64,000 nucleotides of DNA, taken from positions 248,001 to 312,000 of the forward strand of contig NZ_ATXK01000002.1 of the NCBI RefSeq assembly GCF_000421645.1, read 5' to 3'. Below the pieces are notes generated by a model that was not told the DNA's origin, did not search any database, and saw only the letters and a program-made list of their open reading frames with translations. Positions 45,083 through 54,270 of this stretch are shown here, piece by piece (positions within the stretch are counted from its first letter, which is position 1; each line of letters starts with the position of its first letter). The translations under genes were made by a program, and so were the position numbers. This DNA is from Aurantimonas coralicida DSM 14790. GTDB taxonomy: Bacteria; Pseudomonadota; Alphaproteobacteria; Rhizobiales; Rhizobiaceae.

Positions 45083-45804
45083 CAATTGCCCTCCGTCCGG
45101 TTCTCGAAAAGGGTCGACCGGCGCCCGCGCAGGACGATGTCGAAGCGATAGGCGCGGCTGTCCATCGGCACGGCATTGTTCATGTCGAGCGGCGCGATCA
45201 GCCGTTCGACCGCGGCCCGGTCGGGGATCGTGGCGACGATCGGGCAGCGCCAGATCAGCGGGTCGCCCTCGAAATACATCTGGGTGATCAGCCGCTGGGC
45301 AAAGCCGTGGCCGAAGACCGAGAAATGGATATGGGCCGGCCGCCAGTCATTGACGCCGTTCGGCCAGGGATAGGCGCCGGGCTTGATGGTACGCAGGCGG
45401 TAGCTGCCGTCGGCATCGGTGAGGGTGCGTCCGCAGCCGCCGAAATTCGGATCGAGCGGTGCCAGATAGGTTTCCTTCTTGTGCCGGTAGCGCCCGCCGG
45501 CATTGGCCTGCCAGAATTCCAGCAGCGCGCCGGGAACGCCCCTGCCGGTCTCGTCGAGCACCCGGCCATGGACGATGATGCGCTGGCCGATCGGCTCGCC
45601 GCCATGGGCGAAATTGCGCAGCAGGTCGTTGTCGGTCTCGCCGATCAGATCATGGCCGAAGACCGGGCCGGTCATCTCCGAGACGGTGTTGTCGAGCGAG
45701 ATCGGCGCCTTCTGCGGCGAGCGCGTCACGCTCGTCTTGTAGCCGGGCGTATAGGCGGCCGGGTGCCAGTTGCGGTCGCGCTGGAAGAAGGATCCGCCGC
45801 TCAT
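45082..45804 (-). CDS. pcaH: Protocatechuate 3,4-dioxygenase, beta subunit
   Basis: A 240-residue subunit that carries the catalytic ferric ion. Iron ligands can be assigned to the tyrosines in RYRHKKETY and PGAYPWPNG and to the histidines in [10 protein letters not shown]. Its N-terminus [22 protein letters not shown] is typical. It overlaps pcaC by four bases (ATGA) and pcaG by one. Confidence 0.95.
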   Translation of the reverse strand: MSGGSFFQRDRNWHPAAYTPGYKTSVTRSPQKAPISLDNTVSEMTGPVFGHDLIGETDNDLLRNFAHGGEPIGQRIIVHGRVLDETGRGVPGALLEFWQANAGGRYRHKKETYLAPLDPNFGGCGRTLTDADGSYRLRTIKPGAYPWPNGVNDWRPAHIHFSVFGHGFAQRLITQMYFEGDPLIWRCPIVATIPDRAAVERLIAPLDMNNAVPMDSRAYRFDIVLRGRRSTLFENRTEGN

Positions 45805-46208
45805 GCGGGGCCTGCCTCCGCGGCCTTGTCGATCTCGGCATAGACCGACTTGGCGATCTTGATGGCGTGGTTGGCGGCCGGCACGCCGGCATAGACGGCG
45901 ACGTGCAGCAGCGCTTCCAGGACGTCCTCGCGGGTCGCGCCGGTATTGGCCGTGGCGCGCACATGCATGGCGACCTCGTCGTCCTGGCCGAGCGCGGCCA
46001 GCAGCGCGATGGTGACGATGGAGCGTTCGCGATGGGTGAAATGCGGCCGCGACCAGACGGTGCCCCAGGCGCCCTCGGTGATGAAGCTCTGGAAGGGGGC
46101 GTCGAACCCGTCGCTCTGGCGCTGGGCGCGATCGACATGGGCGTCGCCGAGCACGGCACGGCGCACCGTCATGCCCGCCTGGTAGCGCTCGCTGGGGTCC
46201 TGCTGCAT
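45801..46208 (-). CDS. pcaC: 4-carboxymuconolactone decarboxylase
   Basis: A 135-residue AhpD-like decarboxylase that converts 4-carboxymuconolactone to the enol-lactone of 3-oxoadipate. Conserved blocks are [31 protein letters not shown] and [12 protein letters not shown]. It is the first gene of the operon reading left from the PcaQ box. No pcaD (enol-lactone hydrolase) or pcaB (cycloisomerase) is in this cluster. Confidence 0.95.
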   Translation of the reverse strand: MQQDPSERYQAGMTVRRAVLGDAHVDRAQRQSDGFDAPFQSFITEGAWGTVWSRPHFTHRERSIVTIALLAALGQDDEVAMHVRATANTGATREDVLEALLHVAVYAGVPAANHAIKIAKSVYAEIDKAAEAGPA

Positions 46209-46292
46209 GGTTCCTCCCGGTCTCCGTCAGCTCAACCCGGTCACTATCAGCCGCCTGAAAACTCATGTAAAATGAATTCCAGCGCAGTTCGC

Positions 46293-46308
46293 ATAACCGT
46301 GAGATTAT
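46293..46308. promoter_or_regulatory. PcaQ-type operator
   Basis: ATAACC-GTGA-GATTAT matches the PcaQ binding pattern ATAACC-N4-GGTTA with one mismatch and extends to an imperfect dyad CATAACC/GATTATG. It lies between pcaC and pcaQ and includes the A and T of the pcaQ start codon, so PcaQ binding would affect its own translation start region or transcription as well as the pca operon. Confidence 0.6.
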
Positions 46309-47230
46309 GGAAATCGACCCACGGGTTCGTCTGAGACATCTGAAGACCTTTATCGAGGTAGCCCGCTCCGCCAGTCTCGGCAAGGCGGCGGTGCGGCTGA
46401 ACGTATCGCAGCCCGCCGTCTCCAAGACCCTGTCCGAACTCGAGGAGATGCTGGGCGCACGCCTCGTCCGCCGCGGGCGGGGCGGGGCGACGCTGACGCC
46501 GGTGGGGCGGATGTTCCATTCCTATGCCTCGGCCAGCCTTGCGGCGCTCAGCCAGGGGATCGAGGGCGTCGCCGAGACGCTGGCCGCATCGCAGCTGCGC
46601 CTGGCCATCGGCGCGCTGCCGAGCGTCGCCGCGCGCATCGTGCCGGATGCGGCGATCGAGATGACGCGGACCGCCCCGGAGGCGGGGCTAACCATCGTTT
46701 CCGGGCCCAACGCCTATCTCCTGTCGCAGCTTGCCTCCGGCGCCCTCGACCTGGTGATCGGCCGGCTCGGACAGCCCGATGCGATGGCCGGCTTCAGCTT
46801 CGCTCAGCTCTATTCCGAGCGGGTCAGTCTCGTCGTGCGCCCCGGCCATCCGCTGCTGACCGCTGCCGATCCCGGGTCGATCGCCGCCTATCCGCTGATC
46901 TTTCCCGATGCCGATGCCGCCATCCGGACGATCGCCGAGCGCTACTTCATCGCCCACGGCCTGACCCGCCGCCGCGACCGCATCGAGACCGTCGTCGACA
47001 GTTTCGGCCGCGCCTATGTCCGCAAGACCGATGCGGTCTGGTTCATTTCGTCGGGCGTGGTGGCGCTGGACGTGGCCGACGGCATGCTGGCCGAACTGCC
47101 GGTCGACATGGCCGAGACGCTGGGGCCGGTCGGCCTGACCATGCGCGGGGAGGGCGATCCGTCGCCGGCGCTCCGGCTGTTCATCGCCGCGATCCGCGCC
47201 ACGGTGGCCGCGCACGGGCTGGCTCGCTGA
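46307..47230 (+). CDS. pcaQ: LysR-family activator PcaQ
   Basis: A 307-residue LysR regulator. N-terminal [43 protein letters not shown] and an effector domain with [34 protein letters not shown] match PcaQ. In related bacteria it activates the pca operon in response to 4-carboxymuconolactone or the 3-oxoadipate enol lactone. It is divergent from pcaC across 98 bases. Confidence 0.9.
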   Translation: MEIDPRVRLRHLKTFIEVARSASLGKAAVRLNVSQPAVSKTLSELEEMLGARLVRRGRGGATLTPVGRMFHSYASASLAALSQGIEGVAETLAASQLRLAIGALPSVAARIVPDAAIEMTRTAPEAGLTIVSGPNAYLLSQLASGALDLVIGRLGQPDAMAGFSFAQLYSERVSLVVRPGHPLLTAADPGSIAAYPLIFPDADAAIRTIAERYFIAHGLTRRRDRIETVVDSFGRAYVRKTDAVWFISSGVVALDVADGMLAELPVDMAETLGPVGLTMRGEGDPSPALRLFIAAIRATVAAHGLAR

Positions 47231-47297
47231 CGCGGCAGCGGGATCGGCCTCGCACGCGGGCGGTCCGACGCGGTCTTCGGGATGGCCCAAGCCGCCA

Positions 47298-47313
47298 TTA
47301 ACGGCCCGCTAAC
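47298..47313 (+). promoter_or_regulatory. CtrA-like box, one mismatch
   Basis: TTAA-CGGCCCG-CTAAC differs from the CtrA consensus TTAA-N7-TTAA by one base. It lies 35 bases before the lipoprotein start. Half-site content is high, but one copy with a mismatch is weak evidence. Confidence 0.3.
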
Positions 47314-47347
47314 CATAAATGTGGAAGGTCGCAGCGAGGGACACCCG

Positions 47348-47962
47348 ATGCGACCAGCTCTGCCACTCCTGTTCACGCTCGCCATCGTCGGCGGATGCAC
47401 CAGCATCCCCTCGCGCTGCTATGTGACGCTCGACAATGGCGGCGGCCCGACCGCCGAGGCCTGCGAGACCGGGCCGGAACTCATCGTGCGGCCGATCACC
47501 CCGACCAACGCCGCCTATTACGTCCCGCCCTATGTCATCGCGGCCCTGTCCTATGAGGGATTCCTGGTGCCCCGGGAGCCGGCCGTCGACGCGGATGCGG
47601 ACGGGGAGCCTGCCGGTCCGGACGCGGATTGGGAAGCGCCGGCAGATGGCGCGGCCGACGCCGCCGTGACGCCCGCCTGGCCGCTGCCGGCCGCCGGCCA
47701 GACACCCTGGCGGCAGACGGTCACCGGGACGGAAGGCCTCGCCATCGCCTTTGCCGACGACGAGGACGGCGTGACGGCGGACGATCTCGAACGCTTCTGG
47801 GATGCCGGATTGATGGTGACGCCGACGCGCACGGCGCCGCCCGTCGGCGCGCCGGAGAACCGGCTGCCGCAGGCCTATACGATCGACGGCGAAATCCGCT
47901 ATCGCCGACCGGACGCGTTTGACGGGATGAGCTTCCCGATCTCTAGCGCGCTGTCTCCATGA
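47348..47962 (+). CDS. Lipoprotein of unknown function
   Basis: A 204-residue exported protein. Its start ATG 47348 gives a short lipoprotein signal ending in the lipobox VGGC, so it should be anchored in a membrane. The mature part is acidic and has a long Asp/Ala/Gly/Pro-rich segment (about 80-110). I recognise no domain. It converges on the next gene and the two reading frames overlap by 20 bases at their ends. Confidence 0.7.
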   Translation: MRPALPLLFTLAIVGGCTSIPSRCYVTLDNGGGPTAEACETGPELIVRPITPTNAAYYVPPYVIAALSYEGFLVPREPAVDADADGEPAGPDADWEAPADGAADAAVTPAWPLPAAGQTPWRQTVTGTEGLAIAFADDEDGVTADDLERFWDAGLMVTPTRTAPPVGAPENRLPQAYTIDGEIRYRRPDAFDGMSFPISSALSP

Positions 47963-48362
47963 GCAGCGGAATGCCGTTCAGGATGGCGTGGCCGGGGGGC
48001 AGGATCTTGACCCGTCGCGACGGCTTGGTGTCGGAGGATTCGACGACGATCGCCGTGCCCTCGGTCTCGAAAACGTAATTCACCCCGTCGCAACGCACGG
48101 GGCTCCCGAACAGGCCTTCGGAAAAGGACTCGATGTCGATGGCATCGCACCGGTTGATGGTGGTGCTCTCCACCTTGCGGGTGGCGCGATCCTGGACGAG
48201 GGCGTTCAGCGTATAGCCACGCTCCTCTTCGACGAATTCAAAGGCGAGCCCGTATTCCGGCAGCGGAGCGGGCGCGGTGGCGGGGGGAGATTTCTCCCCG
48301 AAGGGAATGGTCAGGCCGGCGGCCAGGACGAGTGCTGCCGTGAAGCTGGCGGTGACGGTCAT
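47943..48362 (-). CDS. Small secreted protein of unknown function
   Basis: A 139-residue protein with a likely N-terminal signal (MTVTASFTAALVLAAGL). The mature part has two cysteines (NRCDAIDI and PVRCDGVNY) and beta-rich character. No family is recognised. It overlaps the convergent lipoprotein gene by 20 bases and is followed upstream by another small exported protein gene on the same strand. Confidence 0.65.
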   Translation of the reverse strand: MTVTASFTAALVLAAGLTIPFGEKSPPATAPAPLPEYGLAFEFVEEERGYTLNALVQDRATRKVESTTINRCDAIDIESFSEGLFGSPVRCDGVNYVFETEGTAIVVESSDTKPSRRVKILPPGHAILNGIPLLMETAR

Positions 48363-48434
48363 CGGCGTCCGCTCCTTCCGTGGCAAGGGTGAAGGGGGAG
48401 CGGGCACATCGGCTCGCTCCCCCTTCGTGCGATG

Positions 48435-48740
48435 TCAGCAGGCGCCTTCGACGAGCGTGTAGTGATCCTGCTCGACGAGCTTCCGCGTGGTCTTGTACAC
48501 GGCCGGATTGCGGCGCTTGACGATGGTGGCGCCGTCGACGAAGTCGCCGACCCAGGAGCGGCTCTCGCCGACGACCTTCTTGCCACGGGTATTGTAGATG
48601 TAGGTGGAAGGCACGTACTCGACGCAATATGCCTTCTCGTTGTTTTCGGCGATGTGCCGCTTGTATGTTTTGGCTTCGACGGTCGCCGAAAACGCGAGCA
48701 CCGCAGCGATAGCGGAAATGCTAAGCAGGACCTTGCGCAT
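48435..48740 (-). CDS. Small secreted protein of unknown function
   Basis: A 101-residue protein with a clear signal peptide (MRKVLLSISAIAAVLAFSA, cleaved near VEAKTY). The mature part has two cysteines, at YCVEYVP and at the C-terminus, which may form a disulfide. A GGAGG ribosome binding site precedes the start. No family is recognised. It has an AT-richer upstream region. Confidence 0.7.
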   Translation of the reverse strand: MRKVLLSISAIAAVLAFSATVEAKTYKRHIAENNEKAYCVEYVPSTYIYNTRGKKVVGESRSWVGDFVDGATIVKRRNPAVYKTTRKLVEQDHYTLVEGAC

Positions 48741-49041
48741 GGAAAAAACGCCTCCGTTGTTTTGATGTAGCGCAAGGGGAGGATTGAATCATATCTGACG
48801 AATATCAACAGGATTATGATGACTTAGGGGAAGTTTTTGCTTCGCCGCGCGAGTTGTGCCAAGTTGAGACAAAATCTGTGCTGTTATGGCGCGACGGACG
48901 GCGCATCTGACCCATGTTGTTCATAAGGCAGAGGAAATCCGCGCATGTTCCTCTGCGGTATGCCCTGTGGTTGCCGTCGGGTTGCGACAGAGCGGCAGCC
49001 GCCATGCGCGGCACGCTGCCAGCGGGTGACGCCGCCCGGTC
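48741..49041. other. 301-base intergenic region
   Basis: This stretch is clearly richer in A and T than the rest of the window. It contains the upstream sequence of the small secreted protein gene, with no promoter that I can define, and the 3' flank of ribB. I see no gene or stable hairpin. Confidence 0.5.
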
Positions 49042-50169
49042 TCAGTCCTCGACGAGAATGGTCCCGGCGACCTCGATGCCGAAGCCGGTGAGGCCGACAT
49101 AGGCGCGCTCATGCGTCGCCACGACCGAGATCGAGCGCACGCCGAGATCGCGCAGGATCTGTGCCCCGACGCCGATCTCGCGCCAGCGCTGCTGGCGCTT
49201 CAGGGCACTGCCGTGGCGTTCGCCGTCGGCATGGTCGGCAATCGTCTCGCCGGTCTCGAAATCGTCGACATTGGGGGTGCGCAGCAGCATCAGGACACCG
49301 GAGCCGTGGCTCTTCAGCCGGTCGACCGCGATCTCCACCCAGGTCTTGGTCTCCCGTGTGCGGCCGAACAGGTCGAGCACCGGCTGCTCGCGATGGATGC
49401 GGGTCGGCACCTTCTCACCGTCGCGCACGTCGCCGAACACCGCCACCACGTGCTGCATCTGGTCGAAGGGCGTCTCGTAGATGCGCAGCATGGCATCCAC
49501 GCCGCCGACCTTCATCGGCTCCTCGCGCACGCAGGTGACGAAGGATTCGCGCCGGATGCGGTGGGAGATCAGATCCTCGATGGAGATGATCTTCAGGCCG
49601 TGCTCGCGGGCAAAGACCAGCAGCTCCGGCAGCCGTTTCACCGTGCCGTCGTCATTGACGATCTCGGCCAGGACGCCGGCCGGCTCCAGGCCGGCCAGCT
49701 TGGCGAGATCGGTGCCCGCCTCGGTGTGGCCGGAGCGGGTGAGGACGCCGCCATCGCGGGCGATCAGCGGAAAGATGTGGCCCGGCTTCAGGAAGTCGCT
49801 GCCCGAGCAATTGTCGTTGGCCAGCGCCCGCACCGTATTGGTGCGTTCCTCGGCGGAAATGCCGGTGGTCATGCCGACCTTGTAGTCGACGGAGACGGTG
49901 AAGGCGGTGCGCATCGGGTCGAGATTGTTGGCGACCATCGGCGGCAGGTTCAGCCGGTCGGCGCGGTCGGCGGTCATCGGCACGCAGATGATGCCGCTGG
50001 TGTGGCGGATCATGAAGGCCATCTTTTCCGGCGTCGCCTTCGACGCGGCCATGATCAGGTCGCCCTCGTTCTCGCGGTCGGTGTCGTCGACGACGACGAC
50101 GAGCTCGCCCTCGGCGATGGCCGCGATGGCCGATTCGATGCTGTCGAGCTGCGTGTCCTGGTCCGTCAT
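49042..50169 (-). CDS. ribB: 3,4-dihydroxy-2-butanone 4-phosphate synthase with degenerate RibA domain (RibBX)
   Basis: A 375-residue fusion. The N-terminal domain (about 1-205) has the DHBP synthase active site DDTDRENEGDLIMAA and the SGHTEAGTDLAKLAG block and should make the four-carbon unit of riboflavin from ribulose 5-phosphate. The C-terminal domain resembles GTP cyclohydrolase II but the zinc cysteines and their GDxFxSxxCxC context are replaced by REQPVLDLFGRTRETK. That domain should be inactive. No FMN riboswitch is seen upstream. Confidence 0.9.
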   Translation of the reverse strand: MTDQDTQLDSIESAIAAIAEGELVVVVDDTDRENEGDLIMAASKATPEKMAFMIRHTSGIICVPMTADRADRLNLPPMVANNLDPMRTAFTVSVDYKVGMTTGISAEERTNTVRALANDNCSGSDFLKPGHIFPLIARDGGVLTRSGHTEAGTDLAKLAGLEPAGVLAEIVNDDGTVKRLPELLVFAREHGLKIISIEDLISHRIRRESFVTCVREEPMKVGGVDAMLRIYETPFDQMQHVVAVFGDVRDGEKVPTRIHREQPVLDLFGRTRETKTWVEIAVDRLKSHGSGVLMLLRTPNVDDFETGETIADHADGERHGSALKRQQRWREIGVGAQILRDLGVRSISVVATHERAYVGLTGFGIEVAGTILVED

Positions 50170-50334
50170 GTCCGTCCGCTCCGATTGCAGGTCATGCGCC
50201 CCGGCATGCCGCCTCGTCTCCGCGACCCCGGCCGGCCGAGCCGCAAGGGCCGTCGCCGCGCCGTCGCGCTTGCTTCCTCGATGCTTTAGGCGCGGGGCGC
50301 CCGGCGATCAATGCGGCCGCTCCGAACGCAGTGG

Positions 50335-50796
50335 TCAGCCGCGACCGCGATAGGGCGGTACGCCGGTCTCCGGGACCCAGGCGCCCTCGGGGGCGGGGCC
50401 GGTCTGCCAGAACACGTCGATCGGGATGCCGCCGCGCGGATACCAGTATCCGCCGATGCGCAGCCACAGGGGCTTGGTCGCGGCGACGATGCGCCGGCCG
50501 ACCGAGACCGTGCAATCCTCGTGGAAGGCGCCGTGATTGCGGAAGCTCGTCAGGAACAGCTTCAGCGACTTCGATTCCACCAGCCGCTCGTCCGGCGCGT
50601 AGTCGATGACGAGATGGGCGAAGTCGGGCTGGCCGGTCACCGGGCAGAGCGAGGTGAATTCCGGGCAGGTGAAGCGCACGATGGCCGGGGCGCCGTCGCC
50701 GCGCGTGTAGGGCACCGTTTCCAGCACCGCCTCTTCGGGCGAGGCGGCGGGACGAGCGTCGCGGCCGAGTTGGGAGAGATCGTCGGGAGAAACCAT
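50335..50796 (-). CDS. queF: NADPH-dependent 7-cyano-7-deazaguanine reductase
   Basis: A 153-residue QueF that reduces preQ0 to preQ1 in queuosine biosynthesis. The nucleophilic cysteine is in [13 protein letters not shown] (about 55), and [22 protein letters not shown] (about 80) is the family signature. This is the short, single-domain type. ATG 50796 gives the normal length. It is divergent from a LysR gene; no preQ1 riboswitch is seen in the 108-base gap. Confidence 0.95.
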   Translation of the reverse strand: MVSPDDLSQLGRDARPAASPEEAVLETVPYTRGDGAPAIVRFTCPEFTSLCPVTGQPDFAHLVIDYAPDERLVESKSLKLFLTSFRNHGAFHEDCTVSVGRRIVAATKPLWLRIGGYWYPRGGIPIDVFWQTGPAPEGAWVPETGVPPYRGRG

Positions 50797-50904
50797 GGAA
50801 GCGTCCGTAAAGCCGTCGGAAGGACTGCGCCGCTTCCTGGGGACAGCGGCGGCGCGAAGCCGATGCATGTAGGAGCGTGGTCCGGCGATTGATAGGGTGC
50901 CGCG

Positions 50905-51789
50905 ATGATCGACAAGCTCGAATATCTCATCATGCTGGCCGGCGAGAAGCATTTCGGCCGCGCCGCCGAACGGCTGGGCATCACCCAGCCGACCCTGTCG
51001 GCGGGCCTCCGCCAGCTGGAGGAGCGGCTCGAGGTGACGCTGGTCAATCGCGGCTCGCGGTTCCAGGGCATGACCGAGGAGGGCGAACGCGTCCTCGTCT
51101 GGGCGCGGCGGATCACCGACGATTTGCGCACCATGCGCGAAGAGATCCGCACCGTCCGGTCCGGCCTTTCCGGCCATCTGCGGATCGGCGCGGTGCCGAC
51201 GGCGCTGCCGGTGGTGGCGCGGCTGACGACGCCCTTCCTGGCGCGGCACGCCGATGTGTCCTTCGAGGTCATGTCCCACACCTCGACCGAGATCGTGCAG
51301 GGCGTCGAGAATTTCGAGATCGACGTCGCCCTGACCTATCTCGACGACGAGCGCCTGCGCCGGCTGGATACACGGCCGCTCTATGCCGAGCGCTACTGCC
51401 TGGTGACGACCCGCGGCAGCCGCCTGGCCGACAAGGCGAGCGTGACCTGGGAGGAGGCGGCCTCGATCCCGCTCTGCCTCCTGTCGGGCGACATGCAGAA
51501 CCGGCAGATCCTCAACCGGCATCTTGGGGCCGAGGGGCGGGCGTTCCGGGCGGTGATGGAATCGAACTCGATGATCGCGCTCTTGGCGCAGGTGCGGGCC
51601 GCGGACCTGGCGACGATCATGCCCTGTCCCTTTGCCGATACGCTGGGGCTGGCAGAGCCGATGGTGGCGATCCCCATCACCGATGGCGACGTCAGCTACC
51701 GCATCGGGCTGGTCACGGCCCGGCGCGATCCGCGTCCGCCGATCCTGACCGCCTTCTGGGAGGAAAGCGCGCTGCCGGACGAGGCTTGA
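50905..51789 (+). CDS. LysR-family regulator next to fdhD
   Basis: A 294-residue LysR regulator. The N-terminal HTH is [36 protein letters not shown]; a periplasmic-binding-like effector domain follows. Such regulators often stand upstream of formate dehydrogenase (fds) genes; here the next gene is fdhD. A role in controlling molybdoenzyme maturation is therefore reasonable but not shown. Confidence 0.8.
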   Translation: MIDKLEYLIMLAGEKHFGRAAERLGITQPTLSAGLRQLEERLEVTLVNRGSRFQGMTEEGERVLVWARRITDDLRTMREEIRTVRSGLSGHLRIGAVPTALPVVARLTTPFLARHADVSFEVMSHTSTEIVQGVENFEIDVALTYLDDERLRRLDTRPLYAERYCLVTTRGSRLADKASVTWEEAASIPLCLLSGDMQNRQILNRHLGAEGRAFRAVMESNSMIALLAQVRAADLATIMPCPFADTLGLAEPMVAIPITDGDVSYRIGLVTARRDPRPPILTAFWEESALPDEA

Positions 51790-51895
51790 AGACGTCGTTG
51801 CGACGAGGGCGCTTGCGGCGACGCCGGTCTGCTCCACTTGGCCAGGGACCGGCGTGGACGTCGATCCGCGCCGCCTGCCGCAAGAAGGATCTGGC

Positions 51896-52756
51896 ATGAC
51901 CCGCAACCCGTCGACGGGCACGCAGAGCATCGTCTTTCGGGATGGCGCCTTCGCATCGGTGACGCGCCAGGTGCCGGCGGAGACCGCCGTCGCGATCTCG
52001 GTCAACGGCTCGACCCATGCGGTGATGATGGCGACGCCCTCCCATATCCGGGACCTCGGCATCGGCCTGGCCCTGAACGAGCGCATCGTCACCCGTCCCG
52101 ACGAGATCGAACGGATGGAGATCGTCGACAGCGACCTCGGCATCGACTGCCGGCTATGGCTGAGCGAGGCCCGCGCCGCGACCTACACCGCCCGCCGACG
52201 CCAGATGACCGGGCCGGTGGGCTGCGGTCTCTGCGGCGTGGAATCGCTGGAGCTCGCCGGCCGCGACCTGCCGACAGTCGAAGCGGCAGGATTCTCCGTC
52301 GCGCCCGCCGAACTGACCGAGGCGGTGGCGGCGATGGCGCGGCAGCAGGAGCTGACGCGGCTGACGCGGGCCGTCCACGCGGCGGCGTTTCACCAGCCGG
52401 GTGGTGACATGGTGGTGCTGCGCGAGGATGTCGGCCGGCACAATGCGCTGGACAAGGTGGCCGGTCATCTGGCCGGGGCCGGCATAGAGCCCGCCGCCGG
52501 CTTCCTGACCATCACCAGCCGGGTCTCGGTGGAGCTGATCCAGAAGGCGGCGGTAATGGGCTGCGGTCTGATCGCGGCGATCTCGGCTCCCACGGAGCTT
52601 GCCATCGCGGAGGCGCAGGCCACCGGCATCACGCTGGTGGCGGTGGTGCGCGGCGAGGGTTTCGAGATATTCACCCATCCGGCGCGCATCGCGGGCGCCG
52701 ACGCGGCATTGGGTAAGCATCGCGCAGGTGGCGAGGCCCGGCCCCGGAGCGCCTGA
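51896..52756 (+). CDS. fdhD: Formate dehydrogenase sulfurtransferase FdhD
   Basis: A 286-residue protein that passes sulfur from IscS to the molybdenum cofactor of formate dehydrogenase. The active-site loop is [12 protein letters not shown], with the CxxC motif, and [15 protein letters not shown] is strongly conserved. ATG 51896 was chosen, with AAGAAGGA upstream. No formate dehydrogenase gene is in the window, so the client enzyme must be encoded elsewhere. Confidence 0.93.
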   Translation: MTRNPSTGTQSIVFRDGAFASVTRQVPAETAVAISVNGSTHAVMMATPSHIRDLGIGLALNERIVTRPDEIERMEIVDSDLGIDCRLWLSEARAATYTARRRQMTGPVGCGLCGVESLELAGRDLPTVEAAGFSVAPAELTEAVAAMARQQELTRLTRAVHAAAFHQPGGDMVVLREDVGRHNALDKVAGHLAGAGIEPAAGFLTITSRVSVELIQKAAVMGCGLIAAISAPTELAIAEAQATGITLVAVVRGEGFEIFTHPARIAGADAALGKHRAGGEARPRSA

Positions 52757-52850
52757 TCCCGGCCGGCGGATCGAAACGGGCAAGGCGCGCAACCGGGCGT
52801 TAACCATGGCGCGATACAACCGGAGCGTCGAAACTCTCCGGATCGCTGTC

Positions 52851-53711
52851 ATGAAACTGTTTCGTGCCGGGGCCGCCATTCTGGCGCTCGCCCTCATTGC
52901 CGGCTGCGGCCACAACGAGGCGAGAAGCCTTGCGATGAAGGGCCCGACCGCCACGACTTCGGTCGCCGCGCTCGGTTTCGCGCCCGATGCTTCAGACGGC
53001 GCCTTCCCGCTGTTCCAGTCCTTCGCGCCGGTCTCGTCCTCGCCGCTGAACGGTCGCACGCTGGAAGTCAGCCACATCTCCGACATCGTGCTGCAACCCA
53101 AGGAGGTGGTCCTCACCTTCGATGACGGCCCAATTCCGGGGAAGACCCACAAGATCCTGCGCGCTCTCGACGAATACGGCGTCGGCGCGACCTTCCTGAT
53201 GGTCGGCCAGATGGCCCGCGCCTATCCGAAGATCGCCCAGGACGTGGCGCTGCACGGCCACACGATCGGCACCCACACCGAGGGCCACGCCAATCTGCGC
53301 ACCCTCAGCGCCGACGCGGCCATCGCCGAGATCCATCGCGGCCAGCGCAGCGTCTCGGCGGCGCTCGCGCCGATCGGCCGGCGCCCGGCGCCGTTCTTCC
53401 GCTTTCCCTATCTGGCCGATACGCGGCCGCTGCGCGAGCGCCTGTCGGGCGAGGGCGTCGTGGCGATCGACGTCGACATCGACTCCAAGGACTATTTCCG
53501 CGACGCGCCGTCGATCGTGCGCGACCGCACCCTTCTGTCGCTGGAAAAGCACGGCCGCGGCATCGTGCTGTTCCACGACATCCAGTCGCGCACGGCGGCG
53601 ATGCTGCCGGACTTCCTGCAGGCGCTGCAGGAGCGCGGCTTCAAGGTGGTGCGGCTGGTGCCGGCGGGCCGTCCGTCGGGACCGATGCTCCTGTCCGACG
53701 CGAGCTTCTGA
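52851..53711 (+). CDS. Polysaccharide deacetylase lipoprotein
   Basis: A 286-residue carbohydrate esterase family 4 protein. A lipoprotein signal MKLFRAGAAILALALIAGC anchors it outside the cytoplasm. The NodB motifs are VVLTFDDGP (about 84) with the catalytic and metal-binding aspartates, THTEGHANL with the HxxxH metal ligands, and RFPY. It should remove acetyl groups from a surface or wall polysaccharide. ATG 52851 was chosen for the lipobox; an upstream ATG at 52806 would bury the signal. Confidence 0.88.
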   Translation: MKLFRAGAAILALALIAGCGHNEARSLAMKGPTATTSVAALGFAPDASDGAFPLFQSFAPVSSSPLNGRTLEVSHISDIVLQPKEVVLTFDDGPIPGKTHKILRALDEYGVGATFLMVGQMARAYPKIAQDVALHGHTIGTHTEGHANLRTLSADAAIAEIHRGQRSVSAALAPIGRRPAPFFRFPYLADTRPLRERLSGEGVVAIDVDIDSKDYFRDAPSIVRDRTLLSLEKHGRGIVLFHDIQSRTAAMLPDFLQALQERGFKVVRLVPAGRPSGPMLLSDASF

Positions 53712-53732
53712 CGGAAGGCGAGGCGCCGGGGC

Positions 53733-54167
53733 TCAGGCCCCGAATGTCTCGCTCGGCCCCGGAGGCAGCGTCTCGCGCCGGCCGCCGGCGGCCTGGCGCC
53801 ACCGCACCTCGCCATCATAGAGCTCCTGGAGTTCGGCCTCGCGGGCCTGCGACTGGCGCAGCCGGTCCCGCGTGTCGCGCAGCCGCACGCGCAGGGCCAT
53901 GGCGACCAGCGAGACCGCGAGGATCACGGCCAGGCACCCATAGGCCAGGACCTTGCGCTGCAGCGGATCGTCCACCGGCGCGGTGGCGAGGACGGCGGTC
54001 AGGGCGAGAAACACCGCCGCCAGGAAGATGACGACGCTGCGCGTCAGGATCAGCGACAGCAGCGCCAGCGCCAGTCCCGCGGCGGTGATGACCGGCTGGC
54101 GCACCGCGATCGCGATCCACGCATCCGACCATTCCATCGCGATCGCCATCGATGCCTGCGCCGTCAC
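53733..54167 (-). CDS. Small membrane protein of unknown function
   Basis: A 144-residue protein with about three hydrophobic segments (ITAAGLALALLSLIL, VVIFLAAVFLALTAVLA, AYGCLAVILAVSLVAMAL) followed by a charged coiled-coil-like helix (RLRDTRDRLRQSQAREAELQELYDGEVRW). I do not recognise a family. It converges on the deacetylase gene and lies downstream of the osmolyte operon on the same strand. Confidence 0.65.
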   Translation of the reverse strand: MTAQASMAIAMEWSDAWIAIAVRQPVITAAGLALALLSLILTRSVVIFLAAVFLALTAVLATAPVDDPLQRKVLAYGCLAVILAVSLVAMALRVRLRDTRDRLRQSQAREAELQELYDGEVRWRQAAGGRRETLPPGPSETFGA

Positions 54168-54270
54168 GCTGTTCCCCCGTCGTGCCGCTCCTGTGCGGGC
54201 AGGATCATCCTAGCCCGCTAGAGGGGGCGAGGGGAGGGGATTCGACGGCCGCCCGGACTGTCCGCCCGGG

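Noticed and set aside
50170-50334. FMN riboswitch upstream of ribB
   Set aside because: The conserved FMN aptamer core could not be found in the gap before ribB.
50797-50904. preQ1 riboswitch upstream of queF
   Set aside because: The short gap shows no hairpin with the A-rich tail typical of preQ1 aptamers.
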